NCBI GenBank assembly: GCA_035625025.1
Contig: DASPQJ010000031.1
Location: 1-19,369, forward strand
Source: Bog-793 sp035625025
GTDB taxonomy: Bacteria; Actinomycetota; Acidimicrobiia; Acidimicrobiales; Bog-793
Reading direction: 5' to 3'
DNA length: 19,369 nucleotides
Shown: piece by piece, positions 1 to 7,322 of the stretch
Layout of the letters: each line of letters begins with the position of its first letter
Position numbering within the stretch: position 1 is the stretch's first letter
The notes under the pieces: model-generated
Seen by the model: the letters and a program-made list of their open reading frames with translations, nothing else
What the model was told of the DNA's origin: nothing
Database searches by the model: none
Translations under genes and position numbers: made by a program

Positions 1-84
1 AACACTCTGCAGTGGCTCGACGAGTGGTTCGAACAACAGCTCATTGGTCTGAAGACCGTCTTCGAATCAGGGATTGTGGCGTAG
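1..84 (+). CDS. C-terminal end of an unrecognised protein (partial)
   Basis: The first frame is open from the window edge to a TAG at 82-84 and gives 27 residues beginning NTLQWLDEWFEQQLIG and ending ESGIVA. It looks like a real amphipathic C-terminus rich in Trp, Glu and Leu, unlike the Arg/Pro/Ser-rich shadow frames of this GC-rich DNA. The rest of the gene lies upstream of the window, so the family cannot be named. It could also be a chance open stretch, since 27 codons is short. Confidence 0.4.
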   Translation, partial: NTLQWLDEWFEQQLIGLKTVFESGIVA

Positions 85-714
85 CACAAGGGTGAATCCC
101 GTTGCCGTTCGTTGCTCTCCGAGCCCGCCAGGGCCGGATGGCGCGGTCCGCGAAGATGTCTTCGTGAACGACTTCCTCGTCTCCTATCTCGACGCCATCG
201 ACGCGCCACTCCTTGACCACCTCGACGATGACGAGTCGAGTCTTGGCACCTGGGGCGGTTGCGGCTCTGGACGAGCGAGCGACTCGACGGCTCGTTCTGA
301 GCTGGCGTCATCGAGGACTGGCCGGATTGGTTCCGTGGGCCCTCTCCGGCGACCGGACGGCGCCTTTGCCAATCCGCCTCTGAACGAGCCGCGGCGCCGT
401 CTCTCGGGTGGTCGAGCCGGAGTTCTCCGGCAAGGTGCTGCCTGCTGTGACGCTCGTGAAGGGCGTCGGGCACTCACGGTGGGTTCGACGCGGATCGGAC
501 GCGGCGGGCGCTATTTCCTCGTGAACTACGCCGGATCCGGCTTCTGCGCGCCGTTCGGGTGCGCGGCGAACTCACCGTGTACTAGGGATCGGTCGTTCCC
601 CTTCAGATCGGCGCGACGCCCCGGGTGATGACCGCCCTGATCTTCGGGTTGCGCGGAATCGGAGTTCTGAGCGCTACTTCGCCCTCGGCGCCACCGGGAC
701 GTGGTCTGGCGCGT
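85..714. other. 630-base stretch with no convincing gene
   Basis: This gap lies between the plus-strand gene tail and the convergent minus-strand hydrolase. The longest open frame (plus strand, GTG at 74 to 628, 184 codons) overlaps the preceding stop. It encodes an Arg/Ser/Gly/Pro-rich sequence with no fold-like pattern and no recognisable motif, and the opposite frame (184-477) looks like a shadow. Base composition seems less extreme than in the neighbouring genes. It may be decayed coding sequence or a long convergent intergenic region. I see no tRNA, repeat array or transposon end in it. Confidence 0.5.
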
Positions 715-1653
715 CTAGTTCGGAGTTTTCCGGGATAGGCCAGCTTCCACTCCGGCCAGCCAGCCGCGCAGTAACCCGAGCGTGAGATCGGGACGTTCGG
801 CTTGTGGCATGTGGGAACAGCCTTCCAGTACGACGAACTGCGACCCCGGGATCGCCCTGTGGGCCCGGCTGACCGTCGCCGGAGTGACCTCGTCGAATTC
901 CCCGCAGAAAAGCAGCGTCGGCGCCCCGATCGCCGGCAGTTGGCCGGTGATGTCGAAGTTCTTCAGCGGGCCGATGACGTGGAACTCGCTCGGCCCGTTC
1001 ATCGTGCGGTACACCTCCGGATTCGTTTCGATCCCGTCGAAGGTCCGTTGCAGCCAGTCGGGCCACGGTCGGATGCGACAGACGTGACGGTCGTAGAAGA
1101 CCATCATCGCTGTCTGGTACTCCTCGCTGTCGGTCGTTCCCTCGCGCTCGTGGCGCCGCAGCGTCGCCTCGACCTCCGGCGGGAGTTCGGCGCGTAGCCG
1201 GTCAAGCTCCTGGAGCCAGAACGGCACCGAGGCGGGGGAGGACTGGACGACGAGATCGACGAGCCCGGAGGGGCGCTGCGCGGCGTAGGCCATGCCGAGC
1301 ATCCCGCCCCAGGAGTGTCCGAGCACGTGGCAGCGCTCGAGGTCGAGGGCCGCGCGGATCGAGTCGATCTCCTCGAGGTAGAGCTCGAGCGTCCACAGCG
1401 CGGCGTCGTGTGGCTCGGCGATCACCGAGTTGCCGCAACCGAGCTGGTCGTAGACGACGACGCGGCGCCCCTCGGCGAGGTCTTGGTAGGGCTCGAGGTG
1501 GTGCCACGTCGCCCCGGGGCCGCCGTGAAGACAGAGGAGGGGCAGCTTGCCGTCGGCTTCGCCCTCGCCGATGATCCGGTACCAGGTCCGGTGGCCGGCG
1601 AACGGGATGAAGCCCTCCCGGATCGGCGGCTCGCGGTCGACAACAGCACCCAT
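715..1653 (-). CDS. pip: Proline iminopeptidase-type alpha/beta hydrolase (peptidase S33)
   Basis: This 312-residue cytoplasmic hydrolase is predicted to remove N-terminal proline (or another small residue) from peptides. The oxyanion-hole motif HGGPG is at residues 43-47, DQLGCGNS at 69-76, and the nucleophile elbow GHSWGG at 112-117 with catalytic Ser114. The likely acid is Asp254 in GEFDEVTP and the likely histidine is His281 in GCSHMPQ, so the triad is intact. Length and motif order match the proline-specific S33 peptidases (tricorn-interacting factor F1 type), including the variable cap between about 140 and 235. The ATG at 1653 is preceded by an AAAGGGG ribosome site 8 bases away. It lies 145 bases downstream of the glycosidase on the same strand, with a possible terminator between. 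Substrate choice within S33 cannot be read from sequence, so a different acyl or amide substrate is possible. Confidence 0.85.
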   Translation of the reverse strand: MGAVVDREPPIREGFIPFAGHRTWYRIIGEGEADGKLPLLCLHGGPGATWHHLEPYQDLAEGRRVVVYDQLGCGNSVIAEPHDAALWTLELYLEEIDSIRAALDLERCHVLGHSWGGMLGMAYAAQRPSGLVDLVVQSSPASVPFWLQELDRLRAELPPEVEATLRRHEREGTTDSEEYQTAMMVFYDRHVCRIRPWPDWLQRTFDGIETNPEVYRTMNGPSEFHVIGPLKNFDITGQLPAIGAPTLLFCGEFDEVTPATVSRAHRAIPGSQFVVLEGCSHMPQAERPDLTLGLLRGWLAGVEAGLSRKTPN

Positions 1654-1753
1654 TTGGGGGACCCCTTTCGTCGGAGTGCAGTCTGGCCGCGCCGGCGGGC
1701 ACGTGCCGCGAACGGGCCGTCCCGTCGGGCCGGCGGCGGCAAGGATTGGCCCA

Positions 1754-1769
1754 GGCCCGTGACCGGGCC
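1754..1769 (-). terminator. GC-rich hairpin after the glycosidase gene
   Basis: A perfect 6-bp inverted repeat, GGCCCG-TGAC-CGGGCC, lies about 30 bases past the stop of the minus-strand glycosidase and before the iminopeptidase. There is no clear T-run after it, so it is only a candidate terminator; high-GC actinobacteria often use hairpins without U-tracts. It could equally be incidental. Confidence 0.3.
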
Positions 1770-1798
1770 ACGAATCGGGCGCGGTCGGGAAGCGATCG

Positions 1799-3970
1799 TC
1801 AGCGGTTCCCGGCGAAATCGACGCGGAGCCCGTCGCCGCCGGCGAGCACCTCGACGGTGTGACTGGTGTCGGCGTGACGTGTGACCCGGAGATCGATCGA
1901 CGAGTCGCCGACGCGCAGCTGGCGCAGCGTCACCTGGTCCATCCACTCCGGAAGAGCCGGTCGGACGCGCAGGACACGCGACGCGGAATCGGCCTCCAGC
2001 CCGAGGAGCATCGTGACGAGGTGGACGAGAGCGCCCGATGACCAGGCCTGGGGGACGTTCGCGCCGAGGTACTGGACCGGGAACCCGCCGGGATCGCGCC
2101 CCAGCCCGGAGAAGAGCTCCGGCGGGCGCTGGCTGGCGAACATCGCAGTGGCGTCGAAGATCGCCGCCGCGACCTGCGCGGCCTCGGCGTTGAAGCCGTA
2201 GGCGCGAAACCCCGCGGCGATGATGGCGTTGTCGTGGGGCCACACCGAGCCGAGTTGGTAGGAGAGCGGGTCGTAGGCGACGTGGTCGGCCGAGAGCGTG
2301 CGGATGCCCCAGCCGCTCCACATGTCGTCGGCGAGGAGCCGCCGCACGACGCGCGCGGCGCGTCCGGGGTCGACGGCGCGTTGCCAGAGGAGCTGTCCCG
2401 GATTGGACGCCACCGACTCGATCGGCCGTTTGTCGCCGTCGAGCCCGAGGTAGTAGGTGCCCTCCGCCTCCCACCAGAACAACTCTTCGATCTGGGACGC
2501 AAGTCGCTCGGCCTCGAAGCGCAACTGGCGGGCCTCCGCGACCTCGTCGAAGGCTTCCTCCACGACGTCGGCCCAGGCGCGCTTGGCGGCGACGACGAGG
2601 CCCTGGTTCTCGCAGAGCGCGATGGGGAGCTTGGCGGAAGACCCGTCCGCCATGACGATCCCGTCGTGGGAGTCCTTCCAGCCCTGGTTGTAGTAGCCGT
2701 TCGGTGCTCGGGTCTTGTACTCCTGGAGGCCATCCTGGTCGACGTCGCCGTCGCGGGCGATCCACTGCAGGCAGCGTTCGACGTGTGGCCGGATGAGCCT
2801 CAGTTCCTCGGCGTCCCCGTGCCAGCGCCAGGCGAGCGCGGCGACGAGCACGTAGAGCGGCGTCGCGTCGTGCGTCCCGTAGTAAGGGGTGTGCGGTATG
2901 AGGCCGAGCGCGGCAAGCTCGCCGTGCCGGGCCTCGTGCTCGATCTTGCCCGGTTGCATGTCCCGGTTGTCGTCGTAGCAGTCGGCTTGCAGGGCGGCGA
3001 GCGCGTGGAGGCTCCCGAGCGCGAAGCGGGGCGACACCGCGAGCGACTGGAACGAGACAGTAAGGGCGTCACGCCCGAAGAGACTGACGAACCAGGGGAT
3101 CCCCGCTGCCGGGACCCAGGCGTTGGGATCGTCATCGCTTCTCGCGGCGGCGAGTTGATCATGGCGGTGCAACCGGAGTGCCGAGAGATCGTCGACCGCT
3201 TGGCGCAGCGCCGCCGTGACGTTGCCGTTCGAGGTCTCGAAGATCGTCGCCTCGCCGACCCAACGTCGGCGGGCCGCTTCGTTTCCCACGTCGCCGACAA
3301 GGAGCTGGCCACAAGGACGGATGACCCGGCGCTCGACACCGTCGATGACGGCGATCCACCACAAACAGGTATGCCAGGAGGTCTTCGGTTCGAGCGTGAT
3401 CCGGAACAGCAGTCCGCCGTTAGCGAACTCCGGATCGGATCCGGCGTTGTGGACCTCGACGACGAGGGAGCGGTCGAAGGCGCCGTTCTGGTATCGCGTG
3501 ATGAGGACACTGTTCTTTTCGTCCCAGACACTGTGGATCGAACCGCGACGGATCCGGCGGTGCACCTTCACGTCGAACAGATCGGCGAAATCGGATTCGA
3601 GACTGACTTCCACGTCGACGACGACCGAATCGCGACCATGGTTCGTGAGGCTGTAGTCCTCGTGCACGCCGGGGCCGACGGTCCGGTCGAGCCGGAGATG
3701 GAGCGATTGCTCGCGCACGTCGCGCCCATCGGCGCCGACGATCGGCGGGTTCGTGAACTCAAAGCGCGCCGAGTGGTCCGCGACCGCGGCGGCGTTGAGG
3801 AGGATTGGGGCGCTACCACCGAGCTTCAAGCGGTAACCTGAGACGAGGCGCGTGTCGGCGGCGAAGTAGCCCTGTTCTTTCGTACTCGACATCTCCGCTG
3901 ACATTTCGCAGACGACGAACTCGTCGTTGTAATGGGTCGACACGACGGGTGGACCGACCGATATCTCCAC
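1799..3970 (-). CDS. Glycogen debranching-type amylo-alpha-1,6-glucosidase
   Basis: This is a 723-residue, probably cytoplasmic glycoside hydrolase. Residues about 14-205 match the N-terminal beta-sandwich domain of bacterial debranching-like enzymes (ADTRLVSGYRLKL at 38-50, then HEDYSLTNHGRD). Residues about 250-660 look like an (alpha/alpha)6 barrel with landmarks IPWFVSLFGRDAL (291-303), the acidic loop GWKDSHDG (430-437), VWPHDN (577-582) and QAWSSGA (641-647). Length fits the actinobacterial family annotated as amylo-alpha-1,6-glucosidase. The predicted reaction is hydrolysis of alpha-glucosidic linkages in glycogen-like or storage/compatible-solute glucosides; the exact substrate is unknown. 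The start is GTG at 3970 with GGAGG four bases upstream. No maltose or glycogen gene lies nearby, so it may act alone. Certainty is high for the family, low for the substrate. Confidence 0.8.
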   Translation of the reverse strand: MEISVGPPVVSTHYNDEFVVCEMSAEMSSTKEQGYFAADTRLVSGYRLKLGGSAPILLNAAAVADHSARFEFTNPPIVGADGRDVREQSLHLRLDRTVGPGVHEDYSLTNHGRDSVVVDVEVSLESDFADLFDVKVHRRIRRGSIHSVWDEKNSVLITRYQNGAFDRSLVVEVHNAGSDPEFANGGLLFRITLEPKTSWHTCLWWIAVIDGVERRVIRPCGQLLVGDVGNEAARRRWVGEATIFETSNGNVTAALRQAVDDLSALRLHRHDQLAAARSDDDPNAWVPAAGIPWFVSLFGRDALTVSFQSLAVSPRFALGSLHALAALQADCYDDNRDMQPGKIEHEARHGELAALGLIPHTPYYGTHDATPLYVLVAALAWRWHGDAEELRLIRPHVERCLQWIARDGDVDQDGLQEYKTRAPNGYYNQGWKDSHDGIVMADGSSAKLPIALCENQGLVVAAKRAWADVVEEAFDEVAEARQLRFEAERLASQIEELFWWEAEGTYYLGLDGDKRPIESVASNPGQLLWQRAVDPGRAARVVRRLLADDMWSGWGIRTLSADHVAYDPLSYQLGSVWPHDNAIIAAGFRAYGFNAEAAQVAAAIFDATAMFASQRPPELFSGLGRDPGGFPVQYLGANVPQAWSSGALVHLVTMLLGLEADSASRVLRVRPALPEWMDQVTLRQLRVGDSSIDLRVTRHADTSHTVEVLAGGDGLRVDFAGNR

Positions 3971-4365
3971 GTCGCCTCCCTTGCTCTTTTACGCGCGGCA
4001 TGCCGTCGCCCGTCACCGGCACCTTTTCGAACCCACTCCAGCACACGGCGTCGCCGCGCGCCGAGCGTACGGCCGACGCCGCCCCCGACCCGGCCACCGG
4101 CGACGGCGTGACGGACAGCGGCGGCAACCCGCCACTGGCACCTTTCCGCGCCGCGAGCTCAACGCCAAGACGGGCGGCCTTGTCCGGGCAGCAAGGGCTC
4201 GAGCCGCGGATGGTCCCGAGTCGCGGAAGATCTGCTCTGTGAGCGGCAGGTGTCGTCGGAGGAGCCGCGCCTCGCCAGACACGACCGGGGTGGGCTGGCT
4301 TGCACTCGGGTTAGCGGCTCCTACCGAGATCCTGATGAGCTGCCGATGGGAGAAGGACAAAAGGA
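3971..4365. other. 395-base intergenic region, no gene seen
   Basis: This region separates the transpeptidase stop (4366) from the glycosidase start (3970), both on the minus strand, so it should hold the terminator of the first and the promoter of the second. Open frames on both strands cross it, but they encode Arg/Pro/Ala-rich sequence without motifs and run into the neighbouring genes as shadows. The one structured element I see is the inverted repeat at 4260-4322. A GTTCGAA string near 4027 resembles a tRNA T-loop, but no pairing stem surrounds it. Confidence 0.5.
4260..4322. repeat. Long inverted repeat with a nested stem
   Basis: AGGAGCCGC at 4260-4268 is perfectly complementary to GCGGCTCCT at 4314-4322 (9 bp). 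Nested inside, GCCAG at 4274-4278 pairs with CTGGC at 4295-4299. The arrangement could fold as a two-stem RNA of about 63 nt on either strand. It lies about 40 bases past the stop of the minus-strand L,D-transpeptidase, so a terminator or a structured 3' end is the simplest reading; a small RNA or a leader element of the glycosidase is possible. There is no T-run. Confidence 0.4.
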
Positions 4366-5739
4366 CTACGGATACTCGAACGGGGTCGTCGTCGTGGTCG
4401 TCGTGGTCGTCGTGGTCGGGAGGTAGATAACTGTCGGGGGCGTCGTACCGAGCTCTGCGGAGAGCTGGCCCGTCGTCATCGTGACGAGCGTGCCGAGGGT
4501 GTCGAGCGGGAAGACGGCTTCCGCGTTGGCGTAGGGGAGCTCGACGCATCCGTCGCTCTGGGGGTAGCCGTAGCCGGGGCGAAGGAAGCCGTGCACGGCG
4601 TCGGACTCGTAGAAGTACGAGACCCAGGGGACATCCGGATCGTCGTACTTCGTGCCGTCCGGGTTCGTGCCCTTCATCGTCGTCGAAAGGAATCGCGAGA
4701 AGACGGGCCAGGTGCCGAGTGGGGTTGCCGCCCCTTCCACGCCCGTGTTGATGGGCGTCTGGAACACCACCTGACCGGCGCGCCAGACGTAGAGCGTTTC
4801 CGGCAGCGTTTCGGTCGCGAGGAGGTAGGTGTACGGACGTGAGGTCGTGTCCCGTGCCGCGACCGCCTGTAAGAGCGCGGCCCAGGCGGTCGGTCCGGGA
4901 ACGCCGTCGATGTCGAGACCGTGGTCGGATTCGAACGCCATCAGCGCGCCCTGGGTGACCACGTTCCAGGCGCCAGGCACCCACTGCGCGGCGAGCTGAG
5001 AGGGCGTGTTCGCGTAGCGCCACTGAAAGCTTCCCTGTTCGGGCTGGAGGGGGATGGCGTCCGGCGTCGTCGGCTCGGCGGCGAGGGCCGAGGGCCCGTC
5101 AGCTGGCCCGGCGGTCGTCGTGATCGGCGACGAGTAGGTCGCAGGCACGCCGCTCGCGCCGGTCGGGCTCGTGCGCACGAAGGTCACCGGTAGGTAGCCG
5201 AGCTCGGCGAGCAGCTGCTGGAGGCGGAGGACCGGGACATCTTCGACGGTGAAGCTCGTCGACACCGAGGCGCTGAGCGTCACGCCCGCCGTCGATTCCA
5301 TCCCACCGGAACCACCGGGGATGCGGACGGTGATCTGCTCGAGGGGAACGAGATTGCCTTGCGGCTGGAAGGTGAGCGTCGTCGGTGAGAGCCGGGACCA
5401 CCGCCCGGCGACAGGCGGGGAAATGGTCGGCAGGGGCGTGTGGGCCGCGAGCGGGACGGAGAACTTGAGGGTGATCGCCGAGTCGTAGGCAATGTTGTCC
5501 GCGCCGGACGCGGGGAACTCCGACTGGAGGAGGAGCGCCGCGGGTTTCGCGACCTTCTTCGTGCGTGCCGTCCCCGCCCAACCGCCAAGTGACGACGAGG
5601 AGTTCGACGGGACGTTGACCGCGGTGATGGCGAAGGCCTCGACCACGCCGATCACCACGATGACGGCGAGCGTCATCGAGACGATCACTCGCCTCCGGTA
5701 CGACGCCGCGTTCCGCCCAGCTTGACCCTCGGCCTCCAC
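4366..5739 (-). CDS. Membrane-anchored L,D-transpeptidase (YkuD) with peptidoglycan-binding domain
   Basis: This 457-residue enzyme should form 3-3 cross-links in peptidoglycan outside the membrane. Order: a short basic cytoplasmic tail, one membrane segment at about 19-41, an Ig-like domain at about 68-168, a peptidoglycan-binding helical domain whose halves (about 168-185 and 255-292) are separated by a low-complexity Thr/Pro/Ala insert, then the YkuD domain at about 303-421. The catalytic motif is HGF at 383-385 followed by SDGC with nucleophile Cys398; Asp replaces the more usual His of SHGC, a change tolerated in many family members. The tail after 440 is eleven threonines then PFEYP. 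The start is GTG at 5739, with AGGAGG at 5746-5751 (complement) six bases upstream. The 51-residue gene lies 87 bases upstream on the same strand and may be co-transcribed. Confidence 0.9.
   Translation of the reverse strand: MEAEGQAGRNAASYRRRVIVSMTLAVIVVIGVVEAFAITAVNVPSNSSSSLGGWAGTARTKKVAKPAALLLQSEFPASGADNIAYDSAITLKFSVPLAAHTPLPTISPPVAGRWSRLSPTTLTFQPQGNLVPLEQITVRIPGGSGGMESTAGVTLSASVSTSFTVEDVPVLRLQQLLAELGYLPVTFVRTSPTGASGVPATYSSPITTTAGPADGPSALAAEPTTPDAIPLQPEQGSFQWRYANTPSQLAAQWVPGAWNVVTQGALMAFESDHGLDIDGVPGPTAWAALLQAVAARDTTSRPYTYLLATETLPETLYVWRAGQVVFQTPINTGVEGAATPLGTWPVFSRFLSTTMKGTNPDGTKYDDPDVPWVSYFYESDAVHGFLRPGYGYPQSDGCVELPYANAEAVFPLDTLGTLVTMTTGQLSAELGTTPPTVIYLPTTTTTTTTTTTPFEYP
4388..4414 (-). 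repeat. 9-bp tandem repeat encoding the threonine tail
   Basis: Three perfect copies of the 9-base unit GTCGTCGTG (plus-strand reading) occur in tandem, flanked by partial copies. On the coding minus strand they give threonine codons (ACC/ACG) at the C-terminus of the L,D-transpeptidase. Because unit length is a multiple of three, gain or loss of copies would lengthen or shorten the tail without a frameshift. Confidence 0.75.
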
Positions 5740-5826
5740 CTCGGTCCTCCTCGGTGGGAGTCTATGAGCGAGGCACGAGCCGACCGGCGTCGGACCGGCC
5801 GCGCCCGCTTCCTCGTGGCGATCCCC

Positions 5827-5982
5827 TCAGCTCGCCGAAAAGCCTCCGTGCGGTTGGTCCGGCGAGCGGATCCAGGCCCAGGCCTCTGCCAACTTGAGGA
5901 TCGTGTCGCTCGTCGCCCCCTGCTCGATCTGTCCGATCATCCGGTCGCTGATCGCCGCGAGGAGCTCCTCATCAGTTGCCAT
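5827..5982 (-). CDS. Small 51-residue hypothetical protein
   Basis: The frame is open further upstream, but the ATG at 5982 is the best start. An AAAGGG ribosome site sits 8 bases before it, and the residues before it are Arg/Pro-rich while those after it form a clean helical pattern (MATDEELLAAISDRMIGQIE...LKLAEAWAWIRSPDQ). The product is acidic, about 51 residues, with no membrane segment and no signal peptide. The two predicted helices (about 4-20 and 25-38) could form a helical hairpin. It precedes the L,D-transpeptidase by 87 bases on the same strand and diverges from the gene at 6188. I do not recognise the family and give no function. Confidence 0.6.
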   Translation of the reverse strand: MATDEELLAAISDRMIGQIEQGATSDTILKLAEAWAWIRSPDQPHGGFSAS

Positions 5983-5998
5983 TGTCGTCGCCCTTTCC

Positions 5999-6014
5999 GG
6001 TTGGAGCGCCAACC
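5999..6014 (-). promoter_or_regulatory. Hairpin in the leader of the 51-residue gene
   Basis: GGTTGG-AGCG-CCAACC is a perfect 6-bp stem with a 4-base loop, about 17 bases before the ATG at 5982 and next to the ribosome site. A weak -10-like TATCCT lies upstream on the minus strand (complement of 6027-6032). The hairpin could affect translation of the small gene, but it may be chance. Confidence 0.25.
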
Positions 6015-6173
6015 TTCGTGCCGGCGAGGATAGGCGGTAGGGATCTTTTCCCCGCCGAACGACCCCGTCGTGTCGGGCGATCGGCGCGGCGAGAACTGGC
6101 CCAGGGATCGCCGGTCCGGTCACTTTCGCGCCGTCCGGGCGACGGCGCAGAATCCGGATCGGCGGGTCGGTCC

Positions 6174-6179
6174 TAGAAT
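6174..6179 (+). promoter_or_regulatory. -10 element placed for leaderless start at 6188
   Basis: TAGAAT matches the actinobacterial -10 consensus TANNNT and ends 8 bases before the ATG at 6188, so transcription should begin at or within a base or two of the start codon. No Shine-Dalgarno sequence precedes the ATG, which fits a leaderless transcript. No clear -35 is visible. Confidence 0.5.
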
Positions 6180-6187
6180 GGGCCGCC

Positions 6188-6556
6188 ATGCGGGATCCGA
6201 GCGCGCGATTCAGTCGTTATCTCCAGGTCTGGTGGGACGATCAGTTGCAGGGCGAGCCGTATCCGTGCGAGTGGATGCACGGGCGCGATGCCGGCGCGAT
6301 CGCCCGCGAATTCCGTCGCGACGCGCAGTTCGCCGTCGCCCAGGCGGCGTTCCTTCTGCGTCGTCCCGATGGCCGGGTGGCGCGGGAGGTCATCGAACAC
6401 CTCGAACCGGTGCCGGTCGAGGCCGATGCTGAAGTGCTCGTCGAAGCGGTGGTGAGCGCGGGCGCGACCGCGCAGCGGGTGCGCACGACGACCGTCTTCG
6501 GGGCCATCCTCACGATCGTGGCCCTCGTCGTGCGGAACATCCTGCGCGGTCGGTAG
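6188..6556 (+). CDS. Hypothetical protein with C-terminal membrane anchor
   Basis: This 122-residue protein has a soluble N-terminal part beginning MRDPSARFSRYLQVWWDDQL, a predicted helical middle rich in Ala, Arg and Glu, and a single hydrophobic segment at about 102-116 followed by the basic tail RNILRGR. That layout suggests a tail-anchored protein with the bulk in the cytoplasm. I do not recognise a domain. The ATG at 6188 is supported by the -10 element just upstream (leaderless). It diverges from the 51-residue gene and is followed after 81 bases by the phosphatidyltransferase, which has its own promoter-like sequence, so it is probably a separate unit. Function unknown. Confidence 0.7.
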   Translation: MRDPSARFSRYLQVWWDDQLQGEPYPCEWMHGRDAGAIAREFRRDAQFAVAQAAFLLRRPDGRVAREVIEHLEPVPVEADAEVLVEAVVSAGATAQRVRTTTVFGAILTIVALVVRNILRGR

Positions 6557-6603
6557 CCCCCTGGGCGCGCTGACAGCGGGGGTGACGGGCGCGATGCGGC
6601 GTC

Positions 6604-6631
6604 TTGGCGGTGGCGTCGTCCTCTCTAGACT
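6604..6631 (+). promoter_or_regulatory. Promoter for the phosphatidyltransferase gene (leaderless)
   Basis: TTGGCG at 6604-6609 and TAGACT at 6626-6631 are separated by 16 bases. The -10 ends six bases before the GTG at 6638, so the transcript would start at about the first codon and lack a ribosome site. Both boxes deviate moderately from consensus. Confidence 0.5.
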
Positions 6632-6637
6632 GCCGCG

Positions 6638-7285
6638 GTGACTTCGACCTGGGGGCGGTCGACGGACGTGGCCCCGGCTCGGGACGAGGCGGCGCTGCTC
6701 GCCCGGGTCTGGACGTTGCCGAACGCGATCACGATCTCCCGACTCGGGATACTCGGCTGTTTCCTCGCCACCCTCTTCCCCTTGCACGAACGCGTAGCCG
6801 CCTTCTTCTTCTTGGGACTGGTGGGGATCACCGACTTCCTCGACGGTTATATCGCCCGGCACCACGACCAGGTGACGACGCTCGGCAAGATCATCGATCC
6901 CGCGGTCGACCGGATCGTGCTCATCACCGCGATCCTCGCCATTGTCGTTTATGGCGCGGTGCCGATCTGGCTCGGCGCGGTCGTTCTTGGCCGCGAAGTG
7001 CTCGTAGGCGGTACGGTCCTCGTCCTCGCGGCCCTCGGCGCGGCGCGGATCGACGTCATCTGGTTCGGCAAGGCCGGGACGTTCGGCCTCATGTGCGCCT
7101 TCCCGCTCTTTGTTCTCGCCCACGGCCCGGGGGGTTGGACCCACGACGTCGCCATCGCGGCGTGGGCCATCGTCGTCCCGGCGCTCGTCTTTTCGTTCCT
7201 CGCGCTGGGGAACTACGTGCCCCGGGCGCGTCACGCCTTGGTCGCGGGTCGCCGGGGTCCGGCGGGGTCCGAGGCGGGAACGTGA
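6638..7285 (+). CDS. pgsA: CDP-alcohol phosphatidyltransferase, PgsA-like
   Basis: This 215-residue integral membrane enzyme joins a CDP-diacylglycerol phosphatidyl group to an alcohol acceptor, most likely glycerol-3-phosphate (phosphatidylglycerophosphate synthase). The family signature is complete: D66-x2-D69-G70-x2-A-R74-x8-G83-x3-D87-x3-D91, read in DFLDGYIARHHDQ and GKIIDPAVD. Several hydrophobic segments (about 36-48, 54-65, 92-108, 113-135, 145-160 and 170-195) agree with the usual six-helix fold. The start is GTG at 6638, supported by the promoter spacing. Next comes the nucleotidyltransferase fusion, 37 bases downstream. The acceptor cannot be fixed by motif alone: phosphatidylinositol-phosphate and cardiolipin synthases share this signature, though the sequence flavour is PgsA. 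Confidence 0.8.
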   Translation: MTSTWGRSTDVAPARDEAALLARVWTLPNAITISRLGILGCFLATLFPLHERVAAFFFLGLVGITDFLDGYIARHHDQVTTLGKIIDPAVDRIVLITAILAIVVYGAVPIWLGAVVLGREVLVGGTVLVLAALGAARIDVIWFGKAGTFGLMCAFPLFVLAHGPGGWTHDVAIAAWAIVVPALVFSFLALGNYVPRARHALVAGRRGPAGSEAGT

Positions 7286-7322
7286 ACGTCTCGGATGGGG
7301 CTTCGCCGTCGGGTCGACCGCG

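Noticed and set aside
2234..3841. Long plus-strand open frame (535 codons) opposite the glycosidase gene
   Set aside because: It is the antisense of a well-supported family protein. Its translation is Val/Asp/Arg/Gly-rich with no motif, as expected from codon bias in GC-rich DNA.
4015..4050. Possible tRNA T-arm (TTCGAAC)
   Set aside because: The flanking bases do not form a 5-bp stem and no acceptor, D or anticodon arm can be drawn.
7110..7322. Upstream extension of the nucleotidyltransferase fusion
   Set aside because: It overlaps the end of the phosphatidyltransferase gene and encodes Ser/Arg-rich sequence; the canonical MKAVILAGG begins at 7323.
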